Shown here piece after piece: positions 1 to 8,647 of a stretch of DNA of 64,000 bases. This stretch comes from Coriobacteriaceae bacterium (GTDB lineage: Bacteria > Actinomycetota > Coriobacteriia > Coriobacteriales > Coriobacteriaceae): assembly GCA_015062655.1 (NCBI GenBank), contig SUUG01000003.1:1-64000 (forward strand). Reading direction: 5' to 3'. How positions within the stretch are numbered: position 1 is the stretch's first letter; each line of letters begins with the position of its first letter. Position numbers and translations under genes: made by a program. The notes beneath the pieces were generated by a model. The model did no database searches and had not been told where the DNA came from. It was given only the letters and a program-made list of their open reading frames with translations.

Positions 1-73
1 CCCCCCCCGCGAACATGTCGGCGGCGAGCTCCCTGAGCTTGCGGTCGTGTCTGCACCGCAGGTCGATGGACAT
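1..73 (-). CDS. N-terminal fragment of an unrecognised protein, cut by the window edge
   Basis: Reading leftward from an ATG at 73 gives an open frame of 24 codons that runs off the window. It begins MSIDLRCRHDRKLRELAADM and is preceded by a G-rich stretch that could be a ribosome binding site. The short basic, helical start resembles helix-turn-helix starts of transposase-like proteins, but the fragment is too short to assign. The terminal-inverted-repeat element at 145-328 lies just upstream, which is a weak hint of a link to a mobile element. Confidence 0.4.
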   Translation of the reverse strand, partial: MSIDLRCRHDRKLRELAADMFAGG

Positions 74-144
74 GGAAAGCCCCCCATCTCTCGGACTTCT
101 ATTTCTTTGTCCAAGAAATGGGAGGCAGTTCATTATCGCGGCCG

Positions 145-328
145 TGGACAAAAATGACGCTAGTCGGTGTTTTGAGACGGGCTCACAGCTTCGATGAATA
201 GGAATAATTGTCTGAATTATGACCCATGCGGGAGCCGGGCGAGTGATTGAGCTCAATAAAACAACTCTATCTATTTGATTTTCGCCTCATGAGCGAATTG
301 AAATACCGACTAACGTCATTTTTGTCCA
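145..328. repeat. 184-bp element with 24-nt terminal inverted repeats, copy A
   Basis: The left arm (145-168) begins TGGACAAAAATGACG and the right arm (305-328) is its reverse complement with one mismatch. The same two arms enclose a 183-bp segment at 37543-37725. The single base that differs between left and right arm is the same in both copies, so the two ends are distinct and conserved. The 136-bp interior is more A/T-rich than its surroundings and not clearly related to that of copy B. The ends start TG and finish CA, as many insertion-sequence ends do. No transposase and no target duplication are visible. Confidence 0.75.
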
Positions 329-436
329 GCATCGCATTTCGTCGCACATGCGACTGGCGCAAAACGCGCGAGCACGCCCACCGCGCTGGTCGCGAACGCG
401 CTCTTCGATGTGAGTTCGGTTGTGGAAGCGTTGAGC

Positions 437-853
437 CTAAGGGCGCGGACGGTCCATGCGCTCGTCACGCGCGCGCTGGCAGGCTGGGCAGATGCCGTAG
501 AACACGGTGTTGTGCGAGGTGATGGCGTAGCCGGTCTCATCGGCGGCGCGTTCGTCGACCGCGTCGTCGTAGGCGAGTGGCGCGTCTTGCACCGCTCCGC
601 ATATCATGCAGGTCACGTGCGCGTGATCGTCGGTGCGCCAGTCGAAGCGGTTCCCACCGGGCACGTGAACGGATTGGATGGCGCCCGACTCCTCGAGCAG
701 GTTGAGGTTGCGGTACACGGTGCCGCGGCTGATCTTCTCGTCGCGCGCCCGCACGTCGAGGTAGATGTCCTCCGCGGTGGGATGGTCGTTGCGCGCGAGG
801 ACGGCATCGAGCACCAGTTGGCGCTGATGGGTGTTTCGACGCTGGACCGCCAC
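437..853 (-). CDS. Fur-family transcriptional regulator (Fur/PerR-like)
   Basis: This 138-residue protein has the usual Fur length and layout. An N-terminal winged helix is centred on SRGTVYRNLNLL near residues 42-53. A C-terminal dimerisation domain carries the metal motif HAHVTCMICG (His77, His79, Cys82, Cys85) and a second pair, Cys122 and Cys125, that would complete a structural zinc site. It should repress iron- or peroxide-responsive genes as a metal-bound dimer. The start is GTG at 853, behind GGAAGGGAG. A palindrome lies just upstream at 880-895 and could be an autoregulatory operator. Whether it senses iron or peroxide cannot be read from the sequence. Confidence 0.9.
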   Translation of the reverse strand: MAVQRRNTHQRQLVLDAVLARNDHPTAEDIYLDVRARDEKISRGTVYRNLNLLEESGAIQSVHVPGGNRFDWRTDDHAHVTCMICGAVQDAPLAYDDAVDERAADETGYAITSHNTVFYGICPACQRARDERMDRPRP

Positions 854-879
854 GACCGCTCCCTTCCTTATCAGTACGG

Positions 880-895
880 CGTATCAATAGATACG
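880..895. promoter_or_regulatory. Palindrome upstream of the Fur-family gene
   Basis: CGTATCaataGATACG is a perfect 6+6 palindrome about 27 bases upstream of the regulator start. Position and A/T content fit an operator, plausibly for the Fur-family protein itself. The match to a known Fur or PerR box is only loose. Confidence 0.4.
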
Positions 896-1099
896 ATAGC
901 ACACGGAAGCGGACGGCCTGCACCCTTGGGCGGCAGCGGTGCGGATGTCCATCGGAGCGGCGCGATTCCATCACAAGGCCCTCACGCCCTTGACCGGAGC
1001 CTGCAAGCGATACCATGACGGCCCCGGCGCGCGGGCCGCGCCGGCGTGCGGCGAGCCCGCGCAACTCAGCCGTCGCAGACCGGCGATAGGGGAGCGGCA

Positions 1100-1519
1100 C
1101 TACACCAGCTTCGCTCCGAGTGCCTTGGCTTGGGCTTCGCCCTCGGCATCGGGTGCGTCGTACACGGCGAGCGTGTCCACCACGTTCACGCCGGCCTCCT
1201 CGGCGTCGGCGCGCCAGGTCTGCATCCACTCGCCCTCGGCCCACTCGTAGCTGCCGAACAGCGCGACCTTCTTGCCGCCGAACTGGCTTTTCGCCTCGTC
1301 CCAGAAGGGTTGGAACTCGTCGGACTCGAGCTCCTCGGAGCCCATGGCGGGGCACCCGAGGGCGTAGGCGTCGTAGTCGGCGAGGGTGGAGGTCTCGAAA
1401 TCGGCGACCTGGTGCACCTCCGCCTCGCCGCCCAGCTCGACCACGCCGTCAGCGACGAAGCCGGCGAGCGCCTCGGTGTTGCCCGTGCCGCTCCAGTAGA
1501 TGATCGCGACCTTGCTCAT
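1100..1519 (-). CDS. Flavodoxin
   Basis: A 139-residue single-domain flavodoxin, a soluble FMN electron carrier that often replaces ferredoxin when iron is scarce. The FMN phosphate loop SGTGNTE is at residues 10-16 after the first beta strand (VAIIYW). The segments around YALGCPAMGSEEL and FGSYEWAEGEW correspond to the loops that flank the isoalloxazine ring. The ATG at 1519 is preceded by GAGAGGAGC. It is divergent from the metal-binding membrane protein at 1750, with two palindromes in the shared upstream region, which suggests control by a metalloregulator such as the neighbouring Fur-family protein. Confidence 0.92.
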   Translation of the reverse strand: MSKVAIIYWSGTGNTEALAGFVADGVVELGGEAEVHQVADFETSTLADYDAYALGCPAMGSEELESDEFQPFWDEAKSQFGGKKVALFGSYEWAEGEWMQTWRADAEEAGVNVVDTLAVYDAPDAEGEAQAKALGAKLV

Positions 1520-1606
1520 GCTTGCTCCTCTCAGACACCCCGCTTGGGGCATCACGGTTCTTGAGCCGCAACGCGGGGTGTGCCGCCAATAGGTGCGGAC
1601 CGCGTT

Positions 1607-1674
1607 GTTAGCTTTTGCTAACTATAAGGCACCTCGGACAGGGGTCAAGAGGAAAGTAAGTAATTTCTAACTTA
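1607..1674. promoter_or_regulatory. Two operator-like palindromes between flavodoxin and the HMA-protein gene
   Basis: GTTAGCttttGCTAAC (1607-1622) is a perfect palindrome. A second, near-perfect one, TAAGTAAtttcTAACTTA, lies at 1657-1674. Both sit in the intergenic region between a flavodoxin gene and a divergent heavy-metal-binding protein gene. They look like iron- or manganese-regulator boxes (Fur- or DtxR-like); the regulator is inferred. Confidence 0.5.
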
Positions 1675-1749
1675 TATCGAAGTCAGGGGAGGGCGGAGGT
1701 ATAGTTGGTCTTATAGAAGCGATTCAGCAGGTAAACGAAGGGGTCGGTT

Positions 1750-2136
1750 ATGGGAGAGGTCCTCACACCGGGTAATGTCATCGTCGCCGCGATTGTTCTG
1801 GCGGCCCTGTTCGCCGGGGGCCGGCGAGCGCTGAGGGGCATAGCCGGCACCTCGAGCTGCTGCGGGGATCGCGAGGGGGCGTCGCGTGTGCGGCGCGTGA
1901 CCGTGGCGGACACCGATGAGGCGAGCTACGCCTACCGTATGGATCTTCCCATCGGCGGGATGACGTGTGAGAGCTGCGCGAAGCGCGTGGCGGATGCGCT
2001 GAACGGCGTGGCGGGCACCTGGGCCACGGTGGACCTCGCGAAGGGCATGGCGCATGTCCGTTCCAAGGATCCGATCGATGAGGGCGCCTATGAGGCGGCC
2101 GTCAAGGCAGCCGGCTATCATGTGCAGAAGCTGTAG
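1750..2136 (+). CDS. Membrane-anchored Cys-rich protein with C-terminal heavy-metal-associated (HMA) domain
   Basis: This 128-residue protein has one N-terminal membrane helix (about residues 9-23), a short Cys-containing linker (SSCC near 35-38), and an HMA-type ferredoxin-like domain from about residue 62 with the metal motif GMTCESC (Cys73, Cys76). The N-terminal part resembles the small FeoB-associated Cys-rich membrane proteins. The C-terminal part resembles CopZ-like metal chaperones. The fused arrangement suggests handling of a transition metal at the inner face of the membrane. No feoB or copper ATPase is adjacent. The metal is not determined; the upstream palindromes and the divergent flavodoxin make iron as likely as copper. 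Confidence 0.75.
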   Translation: MGEVLTPGNVIVAAIVLAALFAGGRRALRGIAGTSSCCGDREGASRVRRVTVADTDEASYAYRMDLPIGGMTCESCAKRVADALNGVAGTWATVDLAKGMAHVRSKDPIDEGAYEAAVKAAGYHVQKL

Positions 2137-2220
2137 GCATCCTCCTGTGCCCTCATGAGGCGTCAGGTGCGGCCCAACAGAGGCCGCCCCGCCGCCGCGA
2201 CGCCTACGCCGCCGCGCCGC

Positions 2221-2592
2221 CTAGGGCCTCTGCCGCGGCGGCTCATCGGCCGCGCTGGCGGGGCAGCGCTCGATCGCGCGGATGTCATCGAAGAAGATCG
2301 TGAGCTCGTCGAGGCGCAGGCGCCTGAACGCGGGCTCCACGGCCACCACGGCACCCGCACGGGTGATGTAGCCGTCCCCCTGATAGAAGGTGACGCGGAT
2401 GAGGTCTCCCCGGCGCACCTGCATGACCACCTGGGAGAGCGCGAGCGCCTCATCCTCAGTGGGCTCGTGGCGGGGCTCCACCACGCGCTCCTGGGCGCGG
2501 GCGAGCTCGTAGTAGCCGGTGAGCGCGGCGAAGGGCATGAACTGGGCCGCCCTCCCGGCGCGCACCTGGCCGTTCTTGGTGTACTTAGGCAT
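2221..2592 (-). CDS. YolD-like family protein
   Basis: A 123-residue protein beginning MPKYTKNGQVRAGRAAQFMP, followed by the 'FAALTGYYE' segment typical of YolD-like proteins, which are encoded beside Y-family polymerases in many Gram-positive genomes and plasmids. The role is unproven; an accessory or UmuD-like function in translesion synthesis has been proposed. The ATG at 2592 overlaps the end of the polymerase gene by eight bases, so the two are translated from one transcript. An in-frame start at 2613 is possible but less well placed. Expected to be SOS-induced with the polymerase. Confidence 0.8.
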   Translation of the reverse strand: MPKYTKNGQVRAGRAAQFMPFAALTGYYELARAQERVVEPRHEPTEDEALALSQVVMQVRRGDLIRVTFYQGDGYITRAGAVVAVEPAFRRLRLDELTIFFDDIRAIERCPASAADEPPRQRP

Positions 2593-4057
2593 GATGGCCC
2601 CCCACCTGCTCATTGCGCTCGCGGCCGGTGGCGCCGCGCTTGAAGCTCGTGCCGCGCAGGAGCGCGTTCTTGCCCCAGCGGCCCTTCACGGCGTTGACCG
2701 TCTCGGCGAGGTGGTGCTCGGCCTCCTCGGCGGCGAGGTCGGTGAACAGGTCGATATCGACGAGCTCTTCGGGGACGAGGTCCCCGAAGCCGATGCTCAT
2801 GCGCTTGATGGCCCGGCCGTGCTCGACCGTCTCCTCGAAGAGGCGGTCGAAGGCCTCCCAGATCTTACGGAAGGAGTTGGTGCGTCCCTTGAGCTTTCGC
2901 TGGCCGCCGCCGTGTCCCCAGGCGCCGCGGGCGATCCGCCGCCCGTGCTCGCCGGGAAGGGCCGCGGCACCGCCCCAAGTGAGGCCGCTGCCCGCGAGCT
3001 CGCGCTCGATCTGCCGGTAGACCCCGCCCCCGGTGCTGCCGTCGGGGTTTTGCCGGTCGAGCAGGACGGTGTCGTCGGCGGCGCTGTGCTTCGCAGGGTC
3101 TATGCAGGAGGCGGGAGCGTTCTTCGCCGGCGGGACGTTTTTTCCGTAGCCCACGAACAGCGAGATGCCGCTCGCCGCCACGCCGCGTTCGACGAGCTCG
3201 AGCACGGAGCCGTCGACCATCTCGCGCAGCACCGTGCGCGCCTCCTCGCGGGTGTAGTCGCGGTTCAGGACCTGGCCGTTCATGAGCGAGGTGGCGGACG
3301 GCCGGTACGCCTGGATCTCGGCGATGGTGACGGGCTCCCGGCCGTGGGCGTGATCGATCAGGTACTCGGCGCGTACGCCGAGCTCGCGGTAGAGGATGGC
3401 CTCGTCCAGCGCGGCCACGCCCATGAGGTCGTGCACGTGGTAGGAGGCGAGCCGCCTCGCGAGGCCCGGCCCGATGCCCCAGATGTCCGTGATGGGGCGG
3501 TGGGGCCAGATCTGGCGGCGGAAGGACTCCTCATCGAGGACGCCGATGCCGTCACTCGCGTGCTTGGCGGTGATGTCCAGCGCGACCTTGGCGAGGAAGA
3601 GGTTGGGCCCGATGCCCGCGGCGGAGGGGATCCCCGTGCGGGAGCGCACCTCCTTCATGAGGGCGCGGGCGAACTGGCGCGCGGTCATCCGGTAGAGCCT
3701 GAGGTAGGGGGTCGCGTCTATGAAGCACTCGTCGACGGAGTAGACGTGGATGTCTTGCGCGCTGACATACTCGAGGTAGATGCCGTAGATGCGCACCGAG
3801 ACCTCCATATAGCGCCTCATGCGCGGCTGCGCCTTGACATAGGGGATGTCACGCGGGATCTCGAAGACCCGGCAGCGGTTGCGCACCCCCAGGCGCTTCA
3901 TGGCCGAGCTCACCGCCAGGCAGATGGTCTTGTCTCCGCGCGCGGGATCGGCGACCACCAGGGTGTCCTCGAGCGGGTCGAGGTCGCGATCCACGCATTC
4001 GACGGAGGCGTAGAAGGTCTTGAGATCGATGCAGATGTAGGTGCGTTGCGGTTCCAC
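2585..4057 (-). CDS. Y-family DNA polymerase (UmuC/DinB-like), SOS-regulated
   Basis: Translesion DNA polymerase of about 490 residues. The first catalytic aspartate lies in CIDLKTFYASVE (Asp11) and the second metal site is SVDE (Asp109, Glu110). A helix-hairpin-helix thumb motif, WGIGPGLARRL, is near residue 193, followed by a little-finger domain. The start is GTG at 4057 behind GGAGGGG; the upstream ATG at 4123 would put a LexA box inside the coding region, so it was rejected. The downstream partner is a YolD-like gene. A perfect Gram-positive SOS box lies upstream, so LexA control is likely. C-terminal residues near 430-491 differ from E. coli DinB and have no beta-clamp motif I can identify with confidence. 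Confidence 0.9.
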   Translation of the reverse strand: MEPQRTYICIDLKTFYASVECVDRDLDPLEDTLVVADPARGDKTICLAVSSAMKRLGVRNRCRVFEIPRDIPYVKAQPRMRRYMEVSVRIYGIYLEYVSAQDIHVYSVDECFIDATPYLRLYRMTARQFARALMKEVRSRTGIPSAAGIGPNLFLAKVALDITAKHASDGIGVLDEESFRRQIWPHRPITDIWGIGPGLARRLASYHVHDLMGVAALDEAILYRELGVRAEYLIDHAHGREPVTIAEIQAYRPSATSLMNGQVLNRDYTREEARTVLREMVDGSVLELVERGVAASGISLFVGYGKNVPPAKNAPASCIDPAKHSAADDTVLLDRQNPDGSTGGGVYRQIERELAGSGLTWGGAAALPGEHGRRIARGAWGHGGGQRKLKGRTNSFRKIWEAFDRLFEETVEHGRAIKRMSIGFGDLVPEELVDIDLFTDLAAEEAEHHLAETVNAVKGRWGKNALLRGTSFKRGATGRERNEQVGGHHA

Positions 4058-4084
4058 GGCCCCTCCTTCGTCTCTCACTATACA

Positions 4085-4098
4085 CGAACATATGTTCC
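4085..4098. promoter_or_regulatory. LexA (SOS) box
   Basis: CGAACATATGTTCC matches the Bacillus/Gram-positive SOS consensus CGAACRNRYGTTYC at every position. It lies about 30 bases upstream of the GTG start of the Y-family polymerase. Confidence 0.9.
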
Positions 4099-4176
4099 AA
4101 GAACAGACATTCGATATGGACATCCTAAGGTGCCGTGCGGACAGAGCTTAGAATGTGGGGACTTGAAAGGAGACCC

Positions 4177-4938
4177 ATGGAGAACTTCACCGACGACGCC
4201 TGGACGCCCGAGGAGCGCCGCAGCCTGCCCGCGCGCCTGGCGCGCCGCATCCGCTCGAACGCCCGCCTGCTGGTGATCCTCGGCGGCCTGGCCCTCTTCC
4301 TCTTCCTTTTGCAAGACGTCCTCTCCTCCGAGACCATGAAGATCGACGTCTGGGCCTACTGGCTCTTCGTGCAGAAGCTGCGGCACTCGCTGCTCACGCC
4401 GGTGATGATGGGTTTCTCGGCGCTCGGCAACGCCGTGGTCCTCATCGTGCTCTTGCTTGTCATCGCCGCGTTCGCGCCGGGGCGCCGCCCGGGGTGGTGC
4501 TGCGCGGTGAACCTCGTGCTCTCGTCGCTGCTGAACGTGGGCATGAAGATGCTGGTGCAGCGCCCGCGGCCGGTGGGCTTCCGCCTCATCGAGGAGACCG
4601 GGTTCAGCTTCCCCTCGGGCCACTCCATGATGGCTATGGCCTTCTTCGGGCTCATCGTCTGGCTCATCTGGCACTATGAGCGCGACCGCCGGAAGCGCCT
4701 GATGTTCTCGGGTGCCTTCGCCGTGGTGATCGCCATGATCGGCATCAGCCGGATCTACCTCGGGGTCCATTATGCGAGCGACGTGCTGGCCGGGTTCACC
4801 GCGGCGCTCATCTGGCTCGCCCTCTACACGCGGCTGGCTGTGCCGCTCTTCCTCGGCGAGCCGGTGGTCGAGGGGATCGACGGGCTTTCCGCTGACACGA
4901 AGGCCGGGGCGACGACCGGGGCCGGGAAGCGCTCCTGA
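4177..4938 (+). CDS. PAP2-family membrane phosphatase
   Basis: A 253-residue integral membrane protein with about five or six helices. The three PAP2 signature motifs are all present: KMLVQRPRP (residues 124-132), PSGH (146-149) and SRIYLGVHYASD (191-202) with catalytic His149 and His198. Such enzymes dephosphorylate lipid phosphates, for example undecaprenyl pyrophosphate or phosphatidylglycerol phosphate, at the membrane surface. The substrate here is not known. The ATG at 4177 follows AAAGGAG. The start codon lies about 80 bases from the SOS box of the divergent polymerase gene, so the two may share a promoter region. Confidence 0.88.
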   Translation: MENFTDDAWTPEERRSLPARLARRIRSNARLLVILGGLALFLFLLQDVLSSETMKIDVWAYWLFVQKLRHSLLTPVMMGFSALGNAVVLIVLLLVIAAFAPGRRPGWCCAVNLVLSSLLNVGMKMLVQRPRPVGFRLIEETGFSFPSGHSMMAMAFFGLIVWLIWHYERDRRKRLMFSGAFAVVIAMIGISRIYLGVHYASDVLAGFTAALIWLALYTRLAVPLFLGEPVVEGIDGLSADTKAGATTGAGKRS

Positions 4939-4998
4939 GCGCCCCGCGCCCGCGCCGCCCGCCGCGCGCCGTTTCGCCCGCCGGCCCGCGGCCCGCGC

Positions 4999-5004
4999 TA
5001 CAAT
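4999..5004 (+). promoter_or_regulatory. -10 box of pgi
   Basis: TACAAT about 55 bases upstream of the pgi ATG, in otherwise very G/C-rich DNA. No clear -35 box is seen. Confidence 0.5.
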
Positions 5005-5058
5005 AGGGGGACCTCACGCGGGCGCCGTGCCCGCATCCGTCGCTAGGAGGATCTCCCC

Positions 5059-6753
5059 ATGCCAACCGTTCCCGCACCCGTCGACGCCGTCGCAACCCCC
5101 GCGTGGTCGGCCCTCGCGAAGCACCTCGATGAGCTCCGCGCCCAGGGCATAGACCTCACGCGCTGGTTCGCCGAGGACCCCGACCGCACGCGCCGCCTGA
5201 GCTACGACCTCGGCGACCTGCGCATCGACCTCTCCAAGAACCTCATCACCGACGAGACCCTCGCGCGCCTGGTCGACCTCGGCCGCGCCGTGGGCCTTGA
5301 GGAGCGCCGCGACGCCATGCTCGCCGGCGAGCACATCAACACCACCGAGGACCGCGCCGTCCTCCATACGGCGCTTCGCCGCCCGGCCGCCGAGGCCGGG
5401 AGCCTCATGGTGGACGGCCAGGACGCCGTCGCCGACGTGCACGAGGTCCTCGACCGCATGTACGCGTTCGCCGAGCAGGTGCGCTCCGGCTCCTGGACGG
5501 GCGTCACCGGCAAGCGGATCGAGCACGTGCTCTCCATCGGCATCGGCGGCTCCGACCTCGGACCGGTCATGGTGTACGAGGCCCTCAAGCCCTACGCTGA
5601 CGCGGGGATCGACTGCACCTACGTTTCGAACATCGATCCGAGCGACCTCGCGGAGAAGACCCGCGGCCTCGATCCCGAGACCACGCTCGTGATCATCGTC
5701 TCCAAGACCTTCACCACGCTCGAGACCCTCACCAACGCCCGCGGGGCCAAGGCCTGGATGCTCTCGGCGCTCGAGGCCGCCGGGGCGATTGACGGGAGCG
5801 AGCCGGCGCGCGCCGAGGCGGTCGCCAAGCATTTCGTGGCCGTGTCCACGGCGCTCGACCTCGTGGCCGACTTCGGCATCGACCCGAAGAACGCCTTCGG
5901 CTTCTGGAACTGGGTGGGCGGCCGCTACTCGGTCGACTCCGCGGTGGGGCTCTCCCTCATCGTGGCGCTGGGACCCGAGCGCTTCCGGTGCTTCCTCGAG
6001 GGCTTCCACGAGGTCGACGAGTATTTCGCGAGCACGCCGCTCGAGCGCAATGTCGTCGCGCTCATGGGCCTCATGAACGTCTGGTACGTGAACTTCCTCG
6101 GGTGCCGCACCCACGCCGTGTTGCCCTACAACCAGTACCTGCACCGGTTCCCGGCCTATCTGCAGCAGCTCACGATGGAGAGCAACGGCAAGCACGTGCG
6201 CTGGGATGGCACGCCGGTGACCTCGGCCACGGGCGAGATCTTCTGGGGCGAGCCGGGCACGAACGGCCAGCACGCGTTCTACCAGCTGATCCATCAGGGA
6301 ACGCAGTTGATCCCGGCCGACTTCATCGCGTTCGCCAACACCCCCAACGCCGCCCGCGACGGCGAGCAGGACGTGCACGAGCTCTTCCTCGGCAACTTCC
6401 TCGCGCAGACCAAGGCGCTCGCGTTCGGCAAGACGGCCGACGAGGTGCGCGCCGAGGGCACGGCCGAGTGGATGGTGCCGGCCCGCGTGTTCGAGGGGAA
6501 CCGTCCCACGACCTCGATCTTCGGCGTCGACCTGACGCCGCATGCGCTGGGTGCGCTGATCGCGCTCTACGAGCACATCACCTTCGTGGAGGGGACGGTC
6601 TGGGGCATCGACTCGTTCGACCAGTGGGGCGTCGAGCTCGGCAAGCAGCTCGCGAAGCAGATCACGCCGGCCTTCCATGACGACGCGGCGCTCGCGGAGC
6701 AGGATCAGAGCACGCGCGCGCTGATCGAGTTCTACCGGGAGAAGCGCCGGTAG
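5059..6753 (+). CDS. pgi: Glucose-6-phosphate isomerase
   Basis: A 564-residue cytosolic isomerase that interconverts glucose 6-phosphate and fructose 6-phosphate. The sugar-phosphate-binding segment [11 protein letters not shown] is near residues 159-169, the SIS-type phosphate loop [10 protein letters not shown] near 214-223, and the catalytic region [13 protein letters not shown] and [14 protein letters not shown] follow in the expected order. The ATG at 5059 follows CTAGGAGGATC. It stands alone, with its own -10 box and a strong terminator downstream. Together with the PTS genes and lactate dehydrogenase it forms the glycolytic core of this window. Confidence 0.97.
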   Translation: MPTVPAPVDAVATPAWSALAKHLDELRAQGIDLTRWFAEDPDRTRRLSYDLGDLRIDLSKNLITDETLARLVDLGRAVGLEERRDAMLAGEHINTTEDRAVLHTALRRPAAEAGSLMVDGQDAVADVHEVLDRMYAFAEQVRSGSWTGVTGKRIEHVLSIGIGGSDLGPVMVYEALKPYADAGIDCTYVSNIDPSDLAEKTRGLDPETTLVIIVSKTFTTLETLTNARGAKAWMLSALEAAGAIDGSEPARAEAVAKHFVAVSTALDLVADFGIDPKNAFGFWNWVGGRYSVDSAVGLSLIVALGPERFRCFLEGFHEVDEYFASTPLERNVVALMGLMNVWYVNFLGCRTHAVLPYNQYLHRFPAYLQQLTMESNGKHVRWDGTPVTSATGEIFWGEPGTNGQHAFYQLIHQGTQLIPADFIAFANTPNAARDGEQDVHELFLGNFLAQTKALAFGKTADEVRAEGTAEWMVPARVFEGNRPTTSIFGVDLTPHALGALIALYEHITFVEGTVWGIDSFDQWGVELGKQLAKQITPAFHDDAALAEQDQSTRALIEFYREKRR

Positions 6754-6779
6754 GGGATAGGCAGCGATTTCGCGTCGAC

Positions 6780-6808
6780 GGGGCATCCGAGAGGGTGCCC
6801 CGTTTTTT
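6780..6808 (+). terminator. Rho-independent terminator of pgi
   Basis: Stem GGGGCAtCC / GGgTGCCCC with a GAGA loop, followed by a run of six T, 27 bases after the pgi stop codon. Confidence 0.9.
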
Positions 6809-7068
6809 GCCATCCTAATGGAACCGTGTCCGACCACATGCAGTGTTCGAGAAAATGGACGATGAGGGATTACATCGATCGGTCGAGCAGCTATGCGTTC
6901 TTCGATGCCCACGAGAAGGAGTTATGACGATGACGAGTAGCATCTGAGGCGATCTTGAGCAGCAACCCCATACGCAACCAAGACGCGCTGCATTCCGGCC
7001 CCGCACGGTCGCCATGCTAGAATGCGGCTGCCTCGCCCGCCCCCGACACCCGGTGAAAAGGAGCCCGC
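6809..7068. other. Intergenic region with a possible remnant ORF
   Basis: No convincing gene. A 29-codon frame at 6838-6927 (+), containing MRDYIDRSSSYAFFDAHEKEL, has ordinary protein-like composition. It has no good ribosome binding site and may be a remnant. A TAGAAT box at 7018-7023 could serve as the -10 of the downstream HAD gene. Confidence 0.3.
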
Positions 7069-7746
7069 ATGTCCCTCGACCCCCAAACGTCCGCGCCCTT
7101 CCCCTTCAAGGCCGTCATCTTCGACATGGACGGCGTGATCGTCGACACCGAGATGTTCTACTGCCGTGAGTTTCTGGCCCTTTCCGAGGAGGTCGGCATG
7201 GGCCTCACCGAGCAGGAGGTCTTCGCCCAGGTGGGAACCTCACACCAGGACTTCCGCCGGAACATCCGCCGCTGGTACGCGGACATCGGCCGCAGCTACA
7301 CCGAGGACGAGGCCCTGGCCGCCTTCAACGCGTGGAGCGACGGCCGCCCCTGCGACTACGCCTCCATGTTGAACCCCGGCGTGCGCGAGACCCTCGGGGC
7401 CCTGCGCGAGCGCGGCGTCCGCCTGGCCCTCGCCTCCTCCTCTCAGCTCGCGAACATAAAGCAGGTCCTCAACGCCTGCGGCCTGCTCGACTTCTTCGAG
7501 ATCATCGTCTCCGGCGAGCAGTTCACCGAGAGCAAGCCGAACCCCGAGATCTACCTGCACACGCTCTCCCTGCTGAGGCTTCCGGCCTCCGACTGCTGCT
7601 GCGTGGAGGACTCGCTTCCCGGCATCACCGCGGGCAAGGCAGCCGGCCTCACGGTCTTCGCGAAGCGCGAGGACCGCTTCGGGTTCTCGCAAGACGCCGC
7701 CGACGCCATCCTCGACACGGTGCCGGACCTCCTGGCGATAGCATAG
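7069..7746 (+). CDS. HAD-superfamily hydrolase, beta-phosphoglucomutase-like
   Basis: A 225-residue HAD hydrolase with motif I FDMDGVIVDTE (Asp19, Asp21), a helical cap domain (about residues 30-95), motif II in LASSS, and motif III/IV around SKPNPEIY and CCVEDSLPGITAGKAAG. The family contains beta-phosphoglucomutases and sugar-phosphate phosphatases. The conserved DMDGVIVDTE and VEDS favour that branch, but the exact substrate is unknown. The ATG at 7069 follows AAAAGGAG. The next gene, 47 bases on, is a second HAD enzyme of a different subfamily, so the two may be co-transcribed. Confidence 0.85.
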   Translation: MSLDPQTSAPFPFKAVIFDMDGVIVDTEMFYCREFLALSEEVGMGLTEQEVFAQVGTSHQDFRRNIRRWYADIGRSYTEDEALAAFNAWSDGRPCDYASMLNPGVRETLGALRERGVRLALASSSQLANIKQVLNACGLLDFFEIIVSGEQFTESKPNPEIYLHTLSLLRLPASDCCCVEDSLPGITAGKAAGLTVFAKREDRFGFSQDAADAILDTVPDLLAIA

Positions 7747-7793
7747 GCAGGCACCATTCGACGAACCCGCTGCAACCCCGGGAGGCCCACCCC

Positions 7794-8630
7794 ATGCCCA
7801 TCAAGGCGATCGCGCTCGACATAGATGGCACGCTCACGAACGACGAGAAGCGCATCACGCCGCTCACGCGCGATGCGCTGCTCGCCGCCCAGGAGCGGGG
7901 GATCCGCGTCATTCTCGCTTCCGGCCGACCGGTCCAGGGCCTGCGCGGCCTCGCCGACGAGCTCGACCTCGCCCGCCACCACGGCCTCCTCGTCGCCTGC
8001 AACGGCGCCGTCGTCGTGGACGCCGCCACCGACGAGGTCCTGTTCAGCCAGTTCATCGACGTCGACACGGCCCGCGCCGTCGTGGAGCATGTGCGCGGCT
8101 TCGATGTGATCGCCTGGATCAACCGCGGCGAGGACCTGCTGGTCGAGGATCCCTACCGGTGCATGATCGAGCACCGTGGCGCGCCGAAGAACATCATCAA
8201 GTACGAGCGCGACGCTTGCGACCTCCTCGTTCGCGAGGTGCGCGACCTCACCGCCGCGATCGACCGCCCAGTCGAGAAGATCCTCACGGCCGGCACCGAC
8301 ACCTACCTGCAGAAGCACTGGCGAGAGATGGCGGCCCCCTTCGCCGACGAGCTCTCCTGCGTGTTCACGGCCGACTTCTACTTCGAGTTCACGGCACGCG
8401 ACGTGCACAAGGGACGCGCCCTCGAGAACGCCCTGCCGCACGCGGGCATCGATCTGACCGACCTCGCGGCTTTCGGTGACGCCCAAAACGACCTCACCAT
8501 GCTCAAGGCCGCCGCCGTGGGCGTGGCGATGGGCAACGCGACCGACGAGGTCAAGCAGGCGGCTGACCTGGTCACCCTCACGAACAACGAGGACGGCATC
8601 GCGCACGCGCTCGAGCAGCTGCTGAGCTAG
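7794..8630 (+). CDS. Cof-type HAD-IIB sugar-phosphate phosphatase
   Basis: A 278-residue protein with motif I LDIDGTLTND (Asp9, Asp11), motif II LASGRP, a C2B cap in the middle, and the C-terminal metal motif FGDAQNDLTMLKAA followed by VAMGNATDEVKQAAD, all typical of Cof/YidA-type phosphatases. These hydrolyse small phosphorylated metabolites such as sugar phosphates, erythronate phosphate or flavin mononucleotide. The ATG at 7794 follows GGGAGGCCC and was chosen over an upstream in-frame extension that lies antisense-like inside the preceding gene. Substrate not inferable. Confidence 0.88.
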   Translation: MPIKAIALDIDGTLTNDEKRITPLTRDALLAAQERGIRVILASGRPVQGLRGLADELDLARHHGLLVACNGAVVVDAATDEVLFSQFIDVDTARAVVEHVRGFDVIAWINRGEDLLVEDPYRCMIEHRGAPKNIIKYERDACDLLVREVRDLTAAIDRPVEKILTAGTDTYLQKHWREMAAPFADELSCVFTADFYFEFTARDVHKGRALENALPHAGIDLTDLAAFGDAQNDLTMLKAAAVGVAMGNATDEVKQAADLVTLTNNEDGIAHALEQLLS

Positions 8631-8647
8631 GGGCCTGCCGGTCGGTT

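Noticed and set aside
2519-4276. A 585-codon plus-strand frame opposite the Y-family polymerase
   Set aside because: The minus strand encodes a polymerase with catalytic motifs and a matching LexA box; the plus frame is compositional noise.
6838-6927. A 29-codon ORF between pgi and the HAD gene
   Set aside because: No ribosome binding site, no family and no neighbour relation; kept only as a possible remnant in the intergenic entry.
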